The notes beneath the pieces are model-generated. The model saw only the letters and a list, made by a program, of their open reading frames with translations, did no database searches and was not told where the DNA came from. 64,000 nucleotides of DNA from Arthrobacter sp. StoSoilB5 (lineage in GTDB: Bacteria; Actinomycetota; Actinomycetes; Actinomycetales; Micrococcaceae). Shown here in pieces: positions 16,713 through 24,566 of the stretch (within the stretch, counting starts at the first letter, position 1; each line of letters starts with the position of its first letter). A program made the translations under genes and the position numbers. Location of the stretch: the NCBI RefSeq assembly GCF_019977235.1, contig NZ_AP024646.1, forward strand, positions 4,712,001 through 4,776,000, written 5' to 3'.

Positions 16713-17113
16713 CCGCGGTTCCGGCCCTGGATCCGGCAGTCCTGCCCACTTTGCCGCCGATGACAGTCGCCGACGTTCTGGACAGGCAGGATGGGGTCTA
16801 TTGGGTGGTCAAGGACGCCAACTCCGTCTTTCTGTGGGTGAACCAGAACTTCGCCGACCTTGTGGGGATGACCAAGGACCAGTTGATCGGGCATCAGGAC
16901 TCGCGGGCAGCCCATGTTGCCCACGACAAGGAAGTGATGGCCAGTGGAAAGCCCTTGCTCAATTTCCACGAGGTGATCGAAGTTCCGTTGAAGGATGGCG
17001 GGACGGTGAACGTGGACATCGTTACCCAAAAGGGGCTCCTTCGGTCGCTGGACACGGGGGCAATCATCGGGATCACTGTCTGCTTCTCACTGGCGGATCC
17101 ACCCAATGACTGA
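16709..17113 (+). CDS. Stand-alone PAS-domain protein
   Basis: A 134-residue protein made of a single PAS domain and nothing else. The N-terminal cap TVADVLDRQDGVYWVVKDAN leads into FLWVNQNFADLVGMTKDQLI, the PAS core with the typical 'N-x-x-F-x-x-L-x-G' pattern, then GKPLLNFHEVIEVPLKDGGT and the last strands GAIIGITVCFSL. No kinase, HTH or cyclase output domain is attached. GTG 16709 overlaps the GMC stop, and its own end overlaps the cupin gene by 8 bp. It could be a redox, ligand or oxygen sensor acting on the neighbouring enzyme. No cysteine of the LOV type (NCRFLQ) is present, so a blue-light LOV role is unlikely. Confidence 0.75.
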   Translation: MTAVPALDPAVLPTLPPMTVADVLDRQDGVYWVVKDANSVFLWVNQNFADLVGMTKDQLIGHQDSRAAHVAHDKEVMASGKPLLNFHEVIEVPLKDGGTVNVDIVTQKGLLRSLDTGAIIGITVCFSLADPPND

Positions 17114-17678
17114 CGTGGATCTGGCAGGCGGGAGCCTGGGCATCCACTCCGCCAGCCGGGACTCAGCCAGCCCGGATGCGAAGGAATGGATCAAGCGGTT
17201 GGACATGACGCCGTCGGGCGTTGGCGGCTGGTTCGCGCCGGCAATGGTGAGCGACGAGCTGATCGCGGGCCCGGCGTTGCCACCGCGCTTTGGCAGTGAC
17301 CATCCGCTGTACAGCTCCAACTGGTACCTGCTGCAGGCGGGGGAAGTCCTCCAATTGCACACCTTGAAGCAGGACGAGCTCTGGTTCTTCCATCTGGGCA
17401 CGCCAATCCGGCTGCACGTCTTTTCGCAGACAGAGGGGTACTCGTCAACGGTGTTCGGCCCGGATCCGGAGGCTGGTGAGATTCTGCATGGAGCAGCGCC
17501 GCATTCCACGTGGTTTGGGGCTGAGTTGGCTGGCGCCGGTTTCGCCCTGGTCAGCTGCAGCCTGTCCCCCGGCTATGAACCGACGGATTCCGCGAAACCC
17601 ACGAGCGAAGATGTGGAGGCACTCGTGGCGCAGTTCCCCGATCAGGCCGAGTTGATCAGGAGGCTGGCAGCCGGCTAA
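17106..17678 (+). CDS. DUF985-family cupin protein
   Basis: A 190-residue cupin of the DUF985/Cupin_5 type: YSSNWYLLQAGEVLQLHTLK, then QDELWFFHLGTPIRLHVFSQ, VFGPDPEAGEILHGAAPHST and the terminal FALVSCSLSPGYEPTDS. The HxxK-DExWxFxxG core matches the family, whose biochemical role is not established. The last gene of the GMC-PAS-cupin operon, overlapping the PAS gene by 8 bp. A GC-rich hairpin follows ten bases after its stop. Confidence 0.78.
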   Translation: MTDVDLAGGSLGIHSASRDSASPDAKEWIKRLDMTPSGVGGWFAPAMVSDELIAGPALPPRFGSDHPLYSSNWYLLQAGEVLQLHTLKQDELWFFHLGTPIRLHVFSQTEGYSSTVFGPDPEAGEILHGAAPHSTWFGAELAGAGFALVSCSLSPGYEPTDSAKPTSEDVEALVAQFPDQAELIRRLAAG

Positions 17679-17687
17679 GGGCCGCCC

Positions 17688-17717
17688 GGGTGCGCCCGTT
17701 CGTTGGCGGGCGCACCC
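17688..17717 (+). terminator. GC-rich hairpin after the GMC operon
   Basis: Perfect 11-bp arms gggtgcgcccg (17688-17698) and cgggcgcaccc (17707-17717) around an 8-base loop, ten bases after the cupin stop. No T-tract follows, so it may work as an intrinsic terminator only weakly. Confidence 0.6.
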
Positions 17718-17730
17718 TGTGGGCGGGATG

Positions 17731-17809
17731 GGAAGTGAGAGAGCAACCGCCCAAAAGCCGTTGGAAGTGAGAGAGCAACCGCCCAAAAGCCGTTGGAAGT
17801 GAGAGAGCA
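17731..17809. repeat. 32-bp tandem repeat, 2.5 copies
   Basis: The unit beginning ggaagtgagagagcaaccgc and ending ccaaaagccgtt is repeated at 17731-17762 and 17763-17794, and the first 15 bases again at 17795-17809. There are no spacers, so it is not a CRISPR array. It ends a few bases before the stop codon of the minus-strand cysteine-synthase-like gene. Confidence 0.9.
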
Positions 17810-17811
17810 TC

Positions 17812-18861
17812 CTAGTCGGCGTCGCGGGCCAGATGGATTCCGTTCTCTGCCAGCCACACCGGGTTGAAGGCCTTGCTCAGGTAGTTCGTTCCGGCGTCGG
17901 GCGCTATGGCCACCACTACCGAACCGTGGGGTGCGGCCCGGGCCACACGCAGGGCAGCAGCCACCGCGAGTCCGGACGATGGACCCAGCGCAAGCCCTTC
18001 TTCGTCGAGGAGCTGATGCACCGTGGAGTAGACCTCGTCGTTGGGGATGCGCAGGAAACGGTCAACAATGGACCGGTCAAAGGCCTTGGGCCATTCAGCC
18101 TCGGGCCAGGAATTACCTACGCCGTCCACCAGGATCTCCCCGGGATGTCCACCGCTGTAGGCGGAGCCGTAGGGGTCAGCGCCCACCACTTCAAGGTGTC
18201 CGCCCGGCCGCGAGGCCGCAACCTTTTCTTTCAGGAACCGGCCGTTGCCGCTGATGGTCCCACCAGTTCCGATGCCAGCCACGAAATGCGTCACCAAACC
18301 GTGGGTCTGCTCCCAGATCTCCGGACCCGTGGTTTGGTAATGCGCGGCAGGATTGGCAGGGTTGTCGAACTGCATGGGCCGCCACGCGCCGGGAGTCCCG
18401 GCAGTGATTCGCGCCGCCACGGCGCGGGCGTTCTCGGGGGATTCGGAGGGTGCGCTCCAGTCCGTCAGGACCACGCGCGCACCGTAGCTGTGGAGCGCCG
18501 CGAGCTTCTCCTGGGAGATGGTGTCGCCCGTGACCACTACAACGGGATGGCCGGTCAGCCGCCCAATGAGCGCCAGTCCGATCCCGGTATTACCGGAAGT
18601 GCTCTCCACAATGGTTGCGCCCGGCTGCAACTCCCCTGAGCGCTCGGCAGCCCGGACCATGCTCAGCGCCGTACGGTCCTTGATGGATCCGCCCGGGTTC
18701 TCGGACTCAAGCTTGATGTGGATGGTGCTGCCCAATCCACGGCCCAGGGCTTCCAATTTCACCAGCGGAGTATTGCCCACTTTGTCCAGCACGGAAGCAT
18801 CCAGCCCGTCCGGCAAACCTGCCGCCGCGTGTATGCCATGTTTGCGGATCGCTGTACTCAC
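17812..18861 (-). CDS. Cysteine-synthase-like PLP enzyme
   Basis: A 349-residue fold-type II PLP enzyme. The PLP lysine is in ENPGGSIKDRTALSMVRAAE, the substrate loop in VESTSGNTGIGLALIGRLTG, and the phosphate-binding loop in GIGTGGTISGNGRFL. It belongs with O-acetylserine sulfhydrylases and cystathionine beta-synthases without the CBS domain. It would make cysteine (or a related product) from an activated serine and sulfide. GTG 18861 overlaps the stop of the ammonia-lyase homologue (gtga). The C-terminus is longer than CysK (usually ~310), and ESTSGNTG replaces the common EPTSGNTG. Last gene of the three-gene minus-strand operon. Confidence 0.8.
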   Translation of the reverse strand: MSTAIRKHGIHAAAGLPDGLDASVLDKVGNTPLVKLEALGRGLGSTIHIKLESENPGGSIKDRTALSMVRAAERSGELQPGATIVESTSGNTGIGLALIGRLTGHPVVVVTGDTISQEKLAALHSYGARVVLTDWSAPSESPENARAVAARITAGTPGAWRPMQFDNPANPAAHYQTTGPEIWEQTHGLVTHFVAGIGTGGTISGNGRFLKEKVAASRPGGHLEVVGADPYGSAYSGGHPGEILVDGVGNSWPEAEWPKAFDRSIVDRFLRIPNDEVYSTVHQLLDEEGLALGPSSGLAVAAALRVARAAPHGSVVVAIAPDAGTNYLSKAFNPVWLAENGIHLARDAD

Positions 18862-20453
18862 GTTGTCCCCTCCTTTTCACCCGTAGCCGGCAATTCCTGC
18901 GCCACCACGTCGCGCAACTCACGCCGCGCACGCTCCACCAGGTCCGGAGCCGACGGCCGGTCCGCCAGCACGTCGGCCAGCCGACCCACGACGGCGCCTG
19001 TCCCCTTTCCGAGCGGCTGCGCGGCACCTGCTTCGAGCAGCAGATATGACCCCGTCAAGGCCTCGATAGCAAGCAATTTCTCCAAGGCCTCCAACGAGCT
19101 TTCGAGTTGCTGCAAAGCCAACGGGGCCAAGGTGGAGTGATCCTCGACGTCGGCCGAGAGGGTGGGTGCCCCGAGCGTCGCCGGCGCTGCCAGGAACTTC
19201 AGTTCGGACAGCAGCCCAGCGGCGGAATACCAGAGCAGCCCGGGCAACTCCTCCTGCGCAAGGCCTCCGGCCGGCCCGGACACAGACAGCGCAGCGTCAG
19301 AGGACGCAGCCTCCAGGTGCCTCGCCCGGATCACCCGTTGCGGCGGATACAGCTTGGCGATGCGCCGCTCGCTGGAAATCCCAACGTGCGCCAACGCCAG
19401 CCGCAGCCCCTCAAAGGAAAGCGCCAGCTGCATGGGTTGAAAGTTCCCGCCGGACACCATCTGCCCGCTTTCGATATCCACCAAAGGGTTGTCGCCGCGC
19501 CCGTTCAGCTCCACGTTCAACGCATCGCCGAGCTGGGAAACCAAGGAACGAAAAGCTCCATGCATCTGGGGCGCAGCACGGAATGACAGGGCATCCTGCA
19601 CCGAGACTTCCGGACGAACATCTTCCAACCACCCGCCGCGCAACATGTGACGTACGGCCGCCGCCGAGTCCTTCTGCCCGTCCACCGCTTTGGCCGCCTG
19701 GATAGCCGGCGAAAACGGGCTGAGGTTCCCCCCGCCGTCGTACCTTGCGATGGTCTCAAGCGACAGGGAAAGCGCGACGTCGGCGAATTCCGCCACGTGC
19801 TGCAGGCGCACCAATGCCAGGGTCCCGGCGCCTACCGAGTAAGCGTTGGCGCTGACCAGGGCCAGGGCCTCACCGGGCGCGAGCCGCAGGGGCTGGAGAC
19901 CGGCGTCGGCGAGCGCTTTTGACCCAGGCACCAAAGTGCCATCGGCGTCGAACGCTTCACCCTCACCTATTGCAACGGCGGCGACGGCGGCCAGCTGGGT
20001 GAGGTCCGACGAGCCGACTGAGCCTTCGCGCGGAATGGCGGGAAGAACCCCACGGTTGAGCAGTTCCGCATAGAACTGGGCTGTCTCCGGCCGCACTCCG
20101 GATCCGCCGCGGCTGAAGCCGATGAGCCGGGCGAGGATCACGGCCCGGGACGAGGGCCGGTCCAGGTAAGCGCCAACGCCACTGTTGTGATACCTGACTA
20201 CTTGGATTTGGTACGCCAGGACCGACTTCTCCTCCACAGCTGTATCGCGTCCGGATCCGAGGAGGGTATTGAGGCCGTAGATTCTCTCCCCGGACGTCGA
20301 AGCCCGCTCCAGCACTTCCCGTGAGCGACCCAGCAAAGACAACGCATCTTGGTTGAGTTTCACGTGAAACGCCGGATCCAGCGCGGCCAGGGCAACGCTG
20401 CGGGCGTCCACAGGCGACGTCCCAATCAGCAGGGTCCTGGGCTCGGAGGACAT
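18858..20453 (-). CDS. Histidine-ammonia-lyase homologue lacking the MIO tripeptide
   Basis: A 531-residue member of the aromatic amino acid lyase fold (HutH/PAL). The catalytic-loop tyrosine is in RIYGLNTLLGSG, and NGRGDNPLVDIESG and MVSGGNFQPMQLALSFEGLR correspond to the substrate-site and GGNF regions. At residues 144-155 the usual GSVGASGDLAPLA reads GSVGSSDLTQLA: one residue is missing and Gly is replaced by Ser, so the Ala-Ser-Gly needed to form the MIO cofactor is absent. The protein may therefore be inactive as an ammonia lyase or may eliminate a better leaving group, as ergothionases do. It is co-transcribed with an LLM monooxygenase and a cysteine-synthase-like gene. Confidence 0.78.
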   Translation of the reverse strand: MSSEPRTLLIGTSPVDARSVALAALDPAFHVKLNQDALSLLGRSREVLERASTSGERIYGLNTLLGSGRDTAVEEKSVLAYQIQVVRYHNSGVGAYLDRPSSRAVILARLIGFSRGGSGVRPETAQFYAELLNRGVLPAIPREGSVGSSDLTQLAAVAAVAIGEGEAFDADGTLVPGSKALADAGLQPLRLAPGEALALVSANAYSVGAGTLALVRLQHVAEFADVALSLSLETIARYDGGGNLSPFSPAIQAAKAVDGQKDSAAAVRHMLRGGWLEDVRPEVSVQDALSFRAAPQMHGAFRSLVSQLGDALNVELNGRGDNPLVDIESGQMVSGGNFQPMQLALSFEGLRLALAHVGISSERRIAKLYPPQRVIRARHLEAASSDAALSVSGPAGGLAQEELPGLLWYSAAGLLSELKFLAAPATLGAPTLSADVEDHSTLAPLALQQLESSLEALEKLLAIEALTGSYLLLEAGAAQPLGKGTGAVVGRLADVLADRPSAPDLVERARRELRDVVAQELPATGEKEGTT

Positions 20454-20455
20454 CG

Positions 20456-21784
20456 TCAGAAGTCCAGGAGGTTTTGGCGGAAGCCGCCGTTGCCGTAACT
20501 CTTCCTCAACAGGCCGCGGCGGCGCAGTTCGGGAGTGAGCTTGTCCAACACGCCATGGACGGTCACGGGGTCCACAAAGCCGGAGAAGAGGAAGCCGTCG
20601 CCACCCACGGCCTCGCCGGTCTCCTCAAGGTAATCCGCGATTTCACCAACCGTGCCGATGATCGAATCGCCGGCACCACCGCTGCGTGCTTGCAGGATCT
20701 GGCGCAGGGTAGACCCCGGGGGCGCTGCCTTCGCGAAGTGTTCCAACGTGCCTTGGTTGCTGTTGGTACTCAGTTCAGGCAACGGCGCATCGAGGTCGAA
20801 TTGCTTGAAATCGATCACCGAGAGGTAGGAGATCGAGTTGAGCTGGCTGTCGATGTCACGCTGGGTGAGCTCCCGGCGCCGCGCCCGCAACTCCTCGGCC
20901 TCGGCTGGTGAGCCGACTATGGTGGGCTTCAGCACGAAGAGTACCTTGACGTCGTCGGGGTTCCTGCCAGCTTGGGCGGCCTCGGCACGGATGGAATCCC
21001 GGTAGGCCTTCATGCCGTCAACGCCCCGCGCCAAGGCGATCGCCACATCCGCGTGCCCACCCGCGAAGGCTTTGCCGCGTGGCGAAGCACCGGCCTGCAC
21101 CAGCACGGGCTCCTCCGGCAAGGGCGCGGTATTCAACGGGCCCCGGACCTTGAAGAAGTCACCTTGATGGTTGATGGGGTGCACTTTGGTGTGGTCCGCG
21201 AACACGCCGGCCTCAACGTCCTCAAGCACAGCGCCAGGTTCCCAGCTCCGCCAGAGCCGCCGGACGACGTCGACGAATTCCTCCGCCTTCTCATATCGCA
21301 GGTCGTGCTCGATCTGCTGGTCCAGCCCATAATTCTGCGCCGCAAGGTCGCTGCCGGAGGTAACAACGTTCCAGCCCAGCTGCCCCTCGGAGAAATGCTG
21401 GAGCGTAGCCAGGAGGCGGGCCGCCGTGAAGGGAGGATAGAACGATGCACTGACCGTGGGCACGATCCCCAGGTGCTTGGTTGCCGAAAGAAGGTACGGG
21501 ACCAGCGCCAAGGGATCATGCTTGGGCGCAAAGGAGGCATGCGCCAGTGAAACCTCGGCAGTGCCGCCATAGGTGTCCGGAACAGTGAGGGAATCCTCGA
21601 TGATGAACAGGTCAAGCCCGGATTGTTCGAAGGCCCGGACGGCCTCTTGATACAGGGCCGGCTTCTTCCAGTCGTAGCCCAGGCTATATCCGGGAGTGCC
21701 CCAGCCCTGGACGCCGAAACCGTGCCCCACGAACCATCCAAAATGCAGCATGGGCTTGAGTGTAGAACTGTCTTGTCCGTTCAC
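20456..21784 (-). CDS. LLM-class flavin monooxygenase (NtaA/SnaA/DszA type)
   Basis: A 442-residue bacterial-luciferase-like flavin-dependent monooxygenase. The family is indicated by FEQSGLDLFIIEDSL, ATLQHFSEGQLGWNVVTSGS (characteristic of NtaA/SnaA/DszA), EEPVLVQAGASPRGKAFAGG and HADVAIALA. Such enzymes oxidise substrates with FMNH2 from a separate reductase, often breaking C-S or C-N bonds. No reductase gene is adjacent. GTG 21784 is taken; an in-frame ATG is 11 codons further in. First gene of the operon with the lyase homologue, two bases apart, facing the SAM-IV-controlled genes. A role in releasing sulfur from an organosulfur compound is inference from neighbours. Confidence 0.82.
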   Translation of the reverse strand: MNGQDSSTLKPMLHFGWFVGHGFGVQGWGTPGYSLGYDWKKPALYQEAVRAFEQSGLDLFIIEDSLTVPDTYGGTAEVSLAHASFAPKHDPLALVPYLLSATKHLGIVPTVSASFYPPFTAARLLATLQHFSEGQLGWNVVTSGSDLAAQNYGLDQQIEHDLRYEKAEEFVDVVRRLWRSWEPGAVLEDVEAGVFADHTKVHPINHQGDFFKVRGPLNTAPLPEEPVLVQAGASPRGKAFAGGHADVAIALARGVDGMKAYRDSIRAEAAQAGRNPDDVKVLFVLKPTIVGSPAEAEELRARRRELTQRDIDSQLNSISYLSVIDFKQFDLDAPLPELSTNSNQGTLEHFAKAAPPGSTLRQILQARSGGAGDSIIGTVGEIADYLEETGEAVGGDGFLFSGFVDPVTVHGVLDKLTPELRRRGLLRKSYGNGGFRQNLLDF

Positions 21785-21876
21785 CGCGACCTGATTTCAT
21801 GCGAAGTTACAGGGGGTCGTACTGCGTCAATTATGCTCCCGGGACGTCACATTTGGGCTGTTACCCCAGCACCAGC

Positions 21877-21906
21877 CGGTTACGCAACATGACGGCTGCG
21901 CAACCG
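21877..21906. promoter_or_regulatory. Inverted repeat between divergent sulfur operons
   Basis: cggttacgca (21877-21886) and tgcgcaaccg (21897-21906) are inverted copies with 9 of 10 matches and a 10-bp spacer. The position between the LLM gene start and the SAM-IV element fits an operator for a regulator of one or both transcripts. The regulator is not in the window. Confidence 0.4.
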
Positions 21907-21949
21907 CTTGCAAGTGCGGGCCGCAGCCGCGGGATGTTACGTTTTTCTT

Positions 21950-22060
21950 GAGTAATGAGCACCAGCGCCAAGCCCTGACTTGCTGGTCGGCAACCCTCTC
22001 TCCGGCGGGGTGCCTCAGGTGACTACTCGGCGTATCGACACTTCGAACTGCAAGCGTGAC
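21950..22060 (+). promoter_or_regulatory. SAM-IV riboswitch
   Basis: The plus strand matches the actinobacterial SAM-IV aptamer closely: atgagcaccagcgccaag, then tgacttgctggtcggcaacc, then ccggcggggtgcctcaggtg. P1 is formed by gagta (21950-21954) and tactc (22024-22028). The conserved downstream pseudoknot strand corresponds to caagcgtgac (22051-22060). The ribosome binding site gaggag (22062-22067) of the next gene follows at once, suggesting translational control in response to S-adenosylmethionine. It controls DUF1737, rhodanese and metZ. Confidence 0.88.
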
Positions 22061-22076
22061 TGAGGAGCACCAGCCA

Positions 22077-22343
22077 ATGCCTGAACCCACTGAAGAAAAA
22101 CTCTCCTACCGCCTGATCACAGGTCCGGATACCCGTGAATTCTGCGAGCGGATCACAGCGGCCCTCGCCGAAGGCTACGTGCTCCACGGCAGCCCGGCCG
22201 CCGCCTTCAATGGCACGGATATCATCGTGGCGCAGGCCGTCGTCCTGCCCACTGCCATCGCCAGCGCAGACGCCGCAGTTGCGAATGCCGTTGACCAGTT
22301 GGAGAACTACGAAGACGACGAAGCATTCGAGGGACACGCATGA
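22077..22343 (+). CDS. DUF1737-domain small protein
   Basis: An 88-residue acidic protein. KLSYRLITGPDTREFCERIT and AALAEGYVLHGSPAAAFNGT match the DUF1737 pattern, and the C-terminus is acidic. ATG 22077 is chosen over an in-frame GTG at 22056 because gaggag lies nine bases upstream and 22056 falls inside the riboswitch. First gene of the SAM-IV operon, overlapping the rhodanese gene by four bases (atga). Function unknown; the context indicates sulfur amino-acid metabolism. Confidence 0.75.
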   Translation: MPEPTEEKLSYRLITGPDTREFCERITAALAEGYVLHGSPAAAFNGTDIIVAQAVVLPTAIASADAAVANAVDQLENYEDDEAFEGHA

Positions 22344-22750
22344 GTTACGCAGGTGACCTGACCCCGCAGGACGCGTGGGCAAAGCTGGAAGAAGGCGCCA
22401 TCCTGGTGGACGTCCGCACCGAGGGCGAGTGGGCCCACATCGGGATCCCGGACACCAAGGCCACGGAGAACGATCCCCTGTTCATCCAGTGGAACCTCGC
22501 CGGCGGCATCCCCAACTCCCGCTTCCTTGAGGAACTGCAGCAGCAGGCACCCGAGGGCGAGGGCGTGGAACTCGTTTTCATCTGCCGCTCAGGCCAGCGA
22601 TCCATCTCCGCGGCCATCGCCGCGACGCAGGCTGGCTTTACCGCCTACAACGTGCTCGAAGGCTTCGAAGGCGACCCGGACCGCTACGGGGAACGCACCA
22701 TCAACGGCTGGAAGAACCGTGGCCTGCCGACCAACCTGGGGACCGACTAA
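22340..22750 (+). CDS. Rhodanese-like sulfurtransferase
   Basis: A single-domain rhodanese of 136 residues. The active-site loop is FICRSGQRSISAAIAA with the persulfide-carrying cysteine; the N-terminal GAILVDVRTEGEWAHIGIPD is the conserved rhodanese start. The C-terminal GFEGDPDRYGERTINGWKNR resembles rhodaneses that sit next to metZ in actinobacteria and proteobacteria. It probably carries sulfane sulfur for the sulfhydrylase. Overlaps DUF1737 by 4 bp, and its stop is immediately followed by the metZ GTG. Confidence 0.88.
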   Translation: MSYAGDLTPQDAWAKLEEGAILVDVRTEGEWAHIGIPDTKATENDPLFIQWNLAGGIPNSRFLEELQQQAPEGEGVELVFICRSGQRSISAAIAATQAGFTAYNVLEGFEGDPDRYGERTINGWKNRGLPTNLGTD

Positions 22751-23959
22751 GTGACTTTCAATCCTGATGCCGCCAGTTGGAGCCCTGACACACAGGCAGT
22801 ACGCGGCGGCCTTGACCGTACCAACTTCCAGGAAACGTCCGAACCCGTTTTCCTGAACTCCGGCTTCGTCTACGAATCCGCTGCCGCCGCCGAACGCGCC
22901 TTCACCGGCGAGGACGAACGCTTCGTCTACTCGCGCTACGGCAACCCGTCCGTGGCCACCTTCCAGGAGCGGCTGCGCCTGCTCGAAGGCACCGAGGCAT
23001 GCTTTGCGACCGCGTCCGGCATGTCCGCGGTCTTCACCGCTTTGGGTGCCCTGTTGGCTGCCGGTGACCGCGTGGTTGCCGCCCGTTCCCTGTTCGGCTC
23101 GTGCTTCGTCATCCTCAACGAGATCCTGCCGCGCTGGGGCGTTGAAACAGTGTTCGTCGACGGTCCGGACCTCGAGCAGTGGCGTGCCGCCCTCTCCGAG
23201 CCGACCACCGCCGTCTTCTTCGAATCGCCCTCGAACCCCATGCAGGAAATCGTGGACATTGCCGCCGTCAGCGAGCTGGCGCATGCCGCAGGGGCGACTG
23301 TCGTCGTCGACAATGTCTTTGCCACTCCCCTGCTGCAGCGCTGCGGTGACTTGGGCGCAGACGTCATCGTGTATTCCGGCACCAAGCACATCGATGGCCA
23401 GGGACGTGTCCTCGGCGGCGCAATCATGGGCACCAAGGAATTCATCGATGGCCCGGTCAAGCAGTTGATGCGGCACACCGGACCTTCACTCTCCGCGTTC
23501 AACGCCTGGGTGTTGACCAAGGGCCTGGAGACCATCGGCTTGCGCGTGAACCACAGCTCGGCCTCCGCTTTGAAAATCGCGGAATGGCTTGAGCAGCAAC
23601 CTGCCATCAGCTGGGTCAAGTACCCCTTGCTGAAATCGCACCCCCAGTACGAGCTTGCAGCCAAGCAGATGAAGGCCGGCGGTACCGTACTGACCTTCGA
23701 GCTGCTGCCCTCTTCCGGGCGTTCCGCCAAGGACGCCGCCTTCGCATTGCTGGACGGCCTGCGCGTCATCGACATCTCGAACAACCTCGGCGACTCCAAG
23801 TCCCTCATCACGCACCCGGCCACCACCACCCACCGGGCAATGGGGCCGGAAGGTCGTGCGGCCATTGGACTGAGTGACGGCGTGGTCCGTTTGTCCGTTG
23901 GCTTGGAAGATGTAGACGATCTCATCCTGGATCTGGAGAAGGCCCTCAAACAGGTCTAA
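22751..23959 (+). CDS. metZ: O-succinylhomoserine sulfhydrylase
   Basis: A 402-residue Cys/Met-metabolism PLP enzyme (fold type I). The PLP lysine is in VIVYSGTKHIDGQGRVLGGA. Substrate and phosphate regions are FVYSRYGNPSVATFQERLRL and ACFATASGMSAVFTALGALL, with SLITHPATTTHRAMGPEGRA at the C-terminus. MetZ-type enzymes convert O-succinylhomoserine and sulfide to homocysteine. The KHIDGQGR motif and the coupled rhodanese favour MetZ over cystathionine gamma-synthase. GTG 22751 directly follows the rhodanese stop. Controlled by the SAM-IV riboswitch. Confidence 0.88.
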   Translation: MTFNPDAASWSPDTQAVRGGLDRTNFQETSEPVFLNSGFVYESAAAAERAFTGEDERFVYSRYGNPSVATFQERLRLLEGTEACFATASGMSAVFTALGALLAAGDRVVAARSLFGSCFVILNEILPRWGVETVFVDGPDLEQWRAALSEPTTAVFFESPSNPMQEIVDIAAVSELAHAAGATVVVDNVFATPLLQRCGDLGADVIVYSGTKHIDGQGRVLGGAIMGTKEFIDGPVKQLMRHTGPSLSAFNAWVLTKGLETIGLRVNHSSASALKIAEWLEQQPAISWVKYPLLKSHPQYELAAKQMKAGGTVLTFELLPSSGRSAKDAAFALLDGLRVIDISNNLGDSKSLITHPATTTHRAMGPEGRAAIGLSDGVVRLSVGLEDVDDLILDLEKALKQV

Positions 23960-23969
23960 CCTTGCTGCC

Positions 23970-24566
23970 ATGAGCGGCAATCACCCCTATCGCCGTGCCG
24001 GAGCGGTCATCGTTGCCGGCACGGTGGTGTGGTTTGTGGGTATCTCGCCGGTATCGCGTGTTTACGTCACCCCTGACGCCGCCGAACGTCTTCGCATGCT
24101 CAAGGCCGGCCAGCGTGGCTGGGTGGTCGGGCAGCACCTCGCCGCGGCCGGAACTGCCGCTGTACCCGTTGGATTCGCAGCATTTGCCCGTGGTGTTCCG
24201 GGCCGACGGGCCAAGCGGTGGGCTGTTGCAGCCGCGGCCGCTTTACTCGCAGGTGCTCCGCTCTTTGTCTCCAGTTTGTCCCGCCGCGCCTCGGACCTGG
24301 AACGCTTTGCCTATGGCCGTGGATCGAATGCGCCGTTCCTTGCCTATTCCGGGCTCCACGTTCTTGCTTTGGCTGCTCTCGGCGGAAGCCTTCTTTCGTT
24401 GCCCACCAAACGGTGGATCGGAGTCACGGCCGCAGCCAGCGCGCCCATCTACGGCGCCATCCTTGTGGCAAAGAAGGACATCCCGCCGTTCGTGTTCTAC
24501 CTCGTCGAGGGCTTGGCGGGGGCGTACCTGATGACGTGGGATGGGACTGACCCAGCGGAAACCTAG
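23970..24566 (+). CDS. Hypothetical multi-pass membrane protein
   Basis: A 198-residue membrane protein with about five hydrophobic segments: [74 protein letters not shown] and a C-terminal one. No family is recognised. It follows metZ after 10 bp, so may be read from the same transcript, but no clear ribosome binding site is visible. It overlaps the convergent YbdK-type gene by four bases. Confidence 0.65.
   Translation: MSGNHPYRRAGAVIVAGTVVWFVGISPVSRVYVTPDAAERLRMLKAGQRGWVVGQHLAAAGTAAVPVGFAAFARGVPGRRAKRWAVAAAAALLAGAPLFVSSLSRRASDLERFAYGRGSNAPFLAYSGLHVLALAALGGSLLSLPTKRWIGVTAAASAPIYGAILVAKKDIPPFVFYLVEGLAGAYLMTWDGTDPAET

Noticed and set aside
16709..17113. LOV photoreceptor
   Set aside because: The PAS domain lacks the NCRFLQ-type flavin-adduct cysteine motif.
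17731..17809. CRISPR array
   Set aside because: Repeats are directly adjacent without spacers and there are no cas genes.
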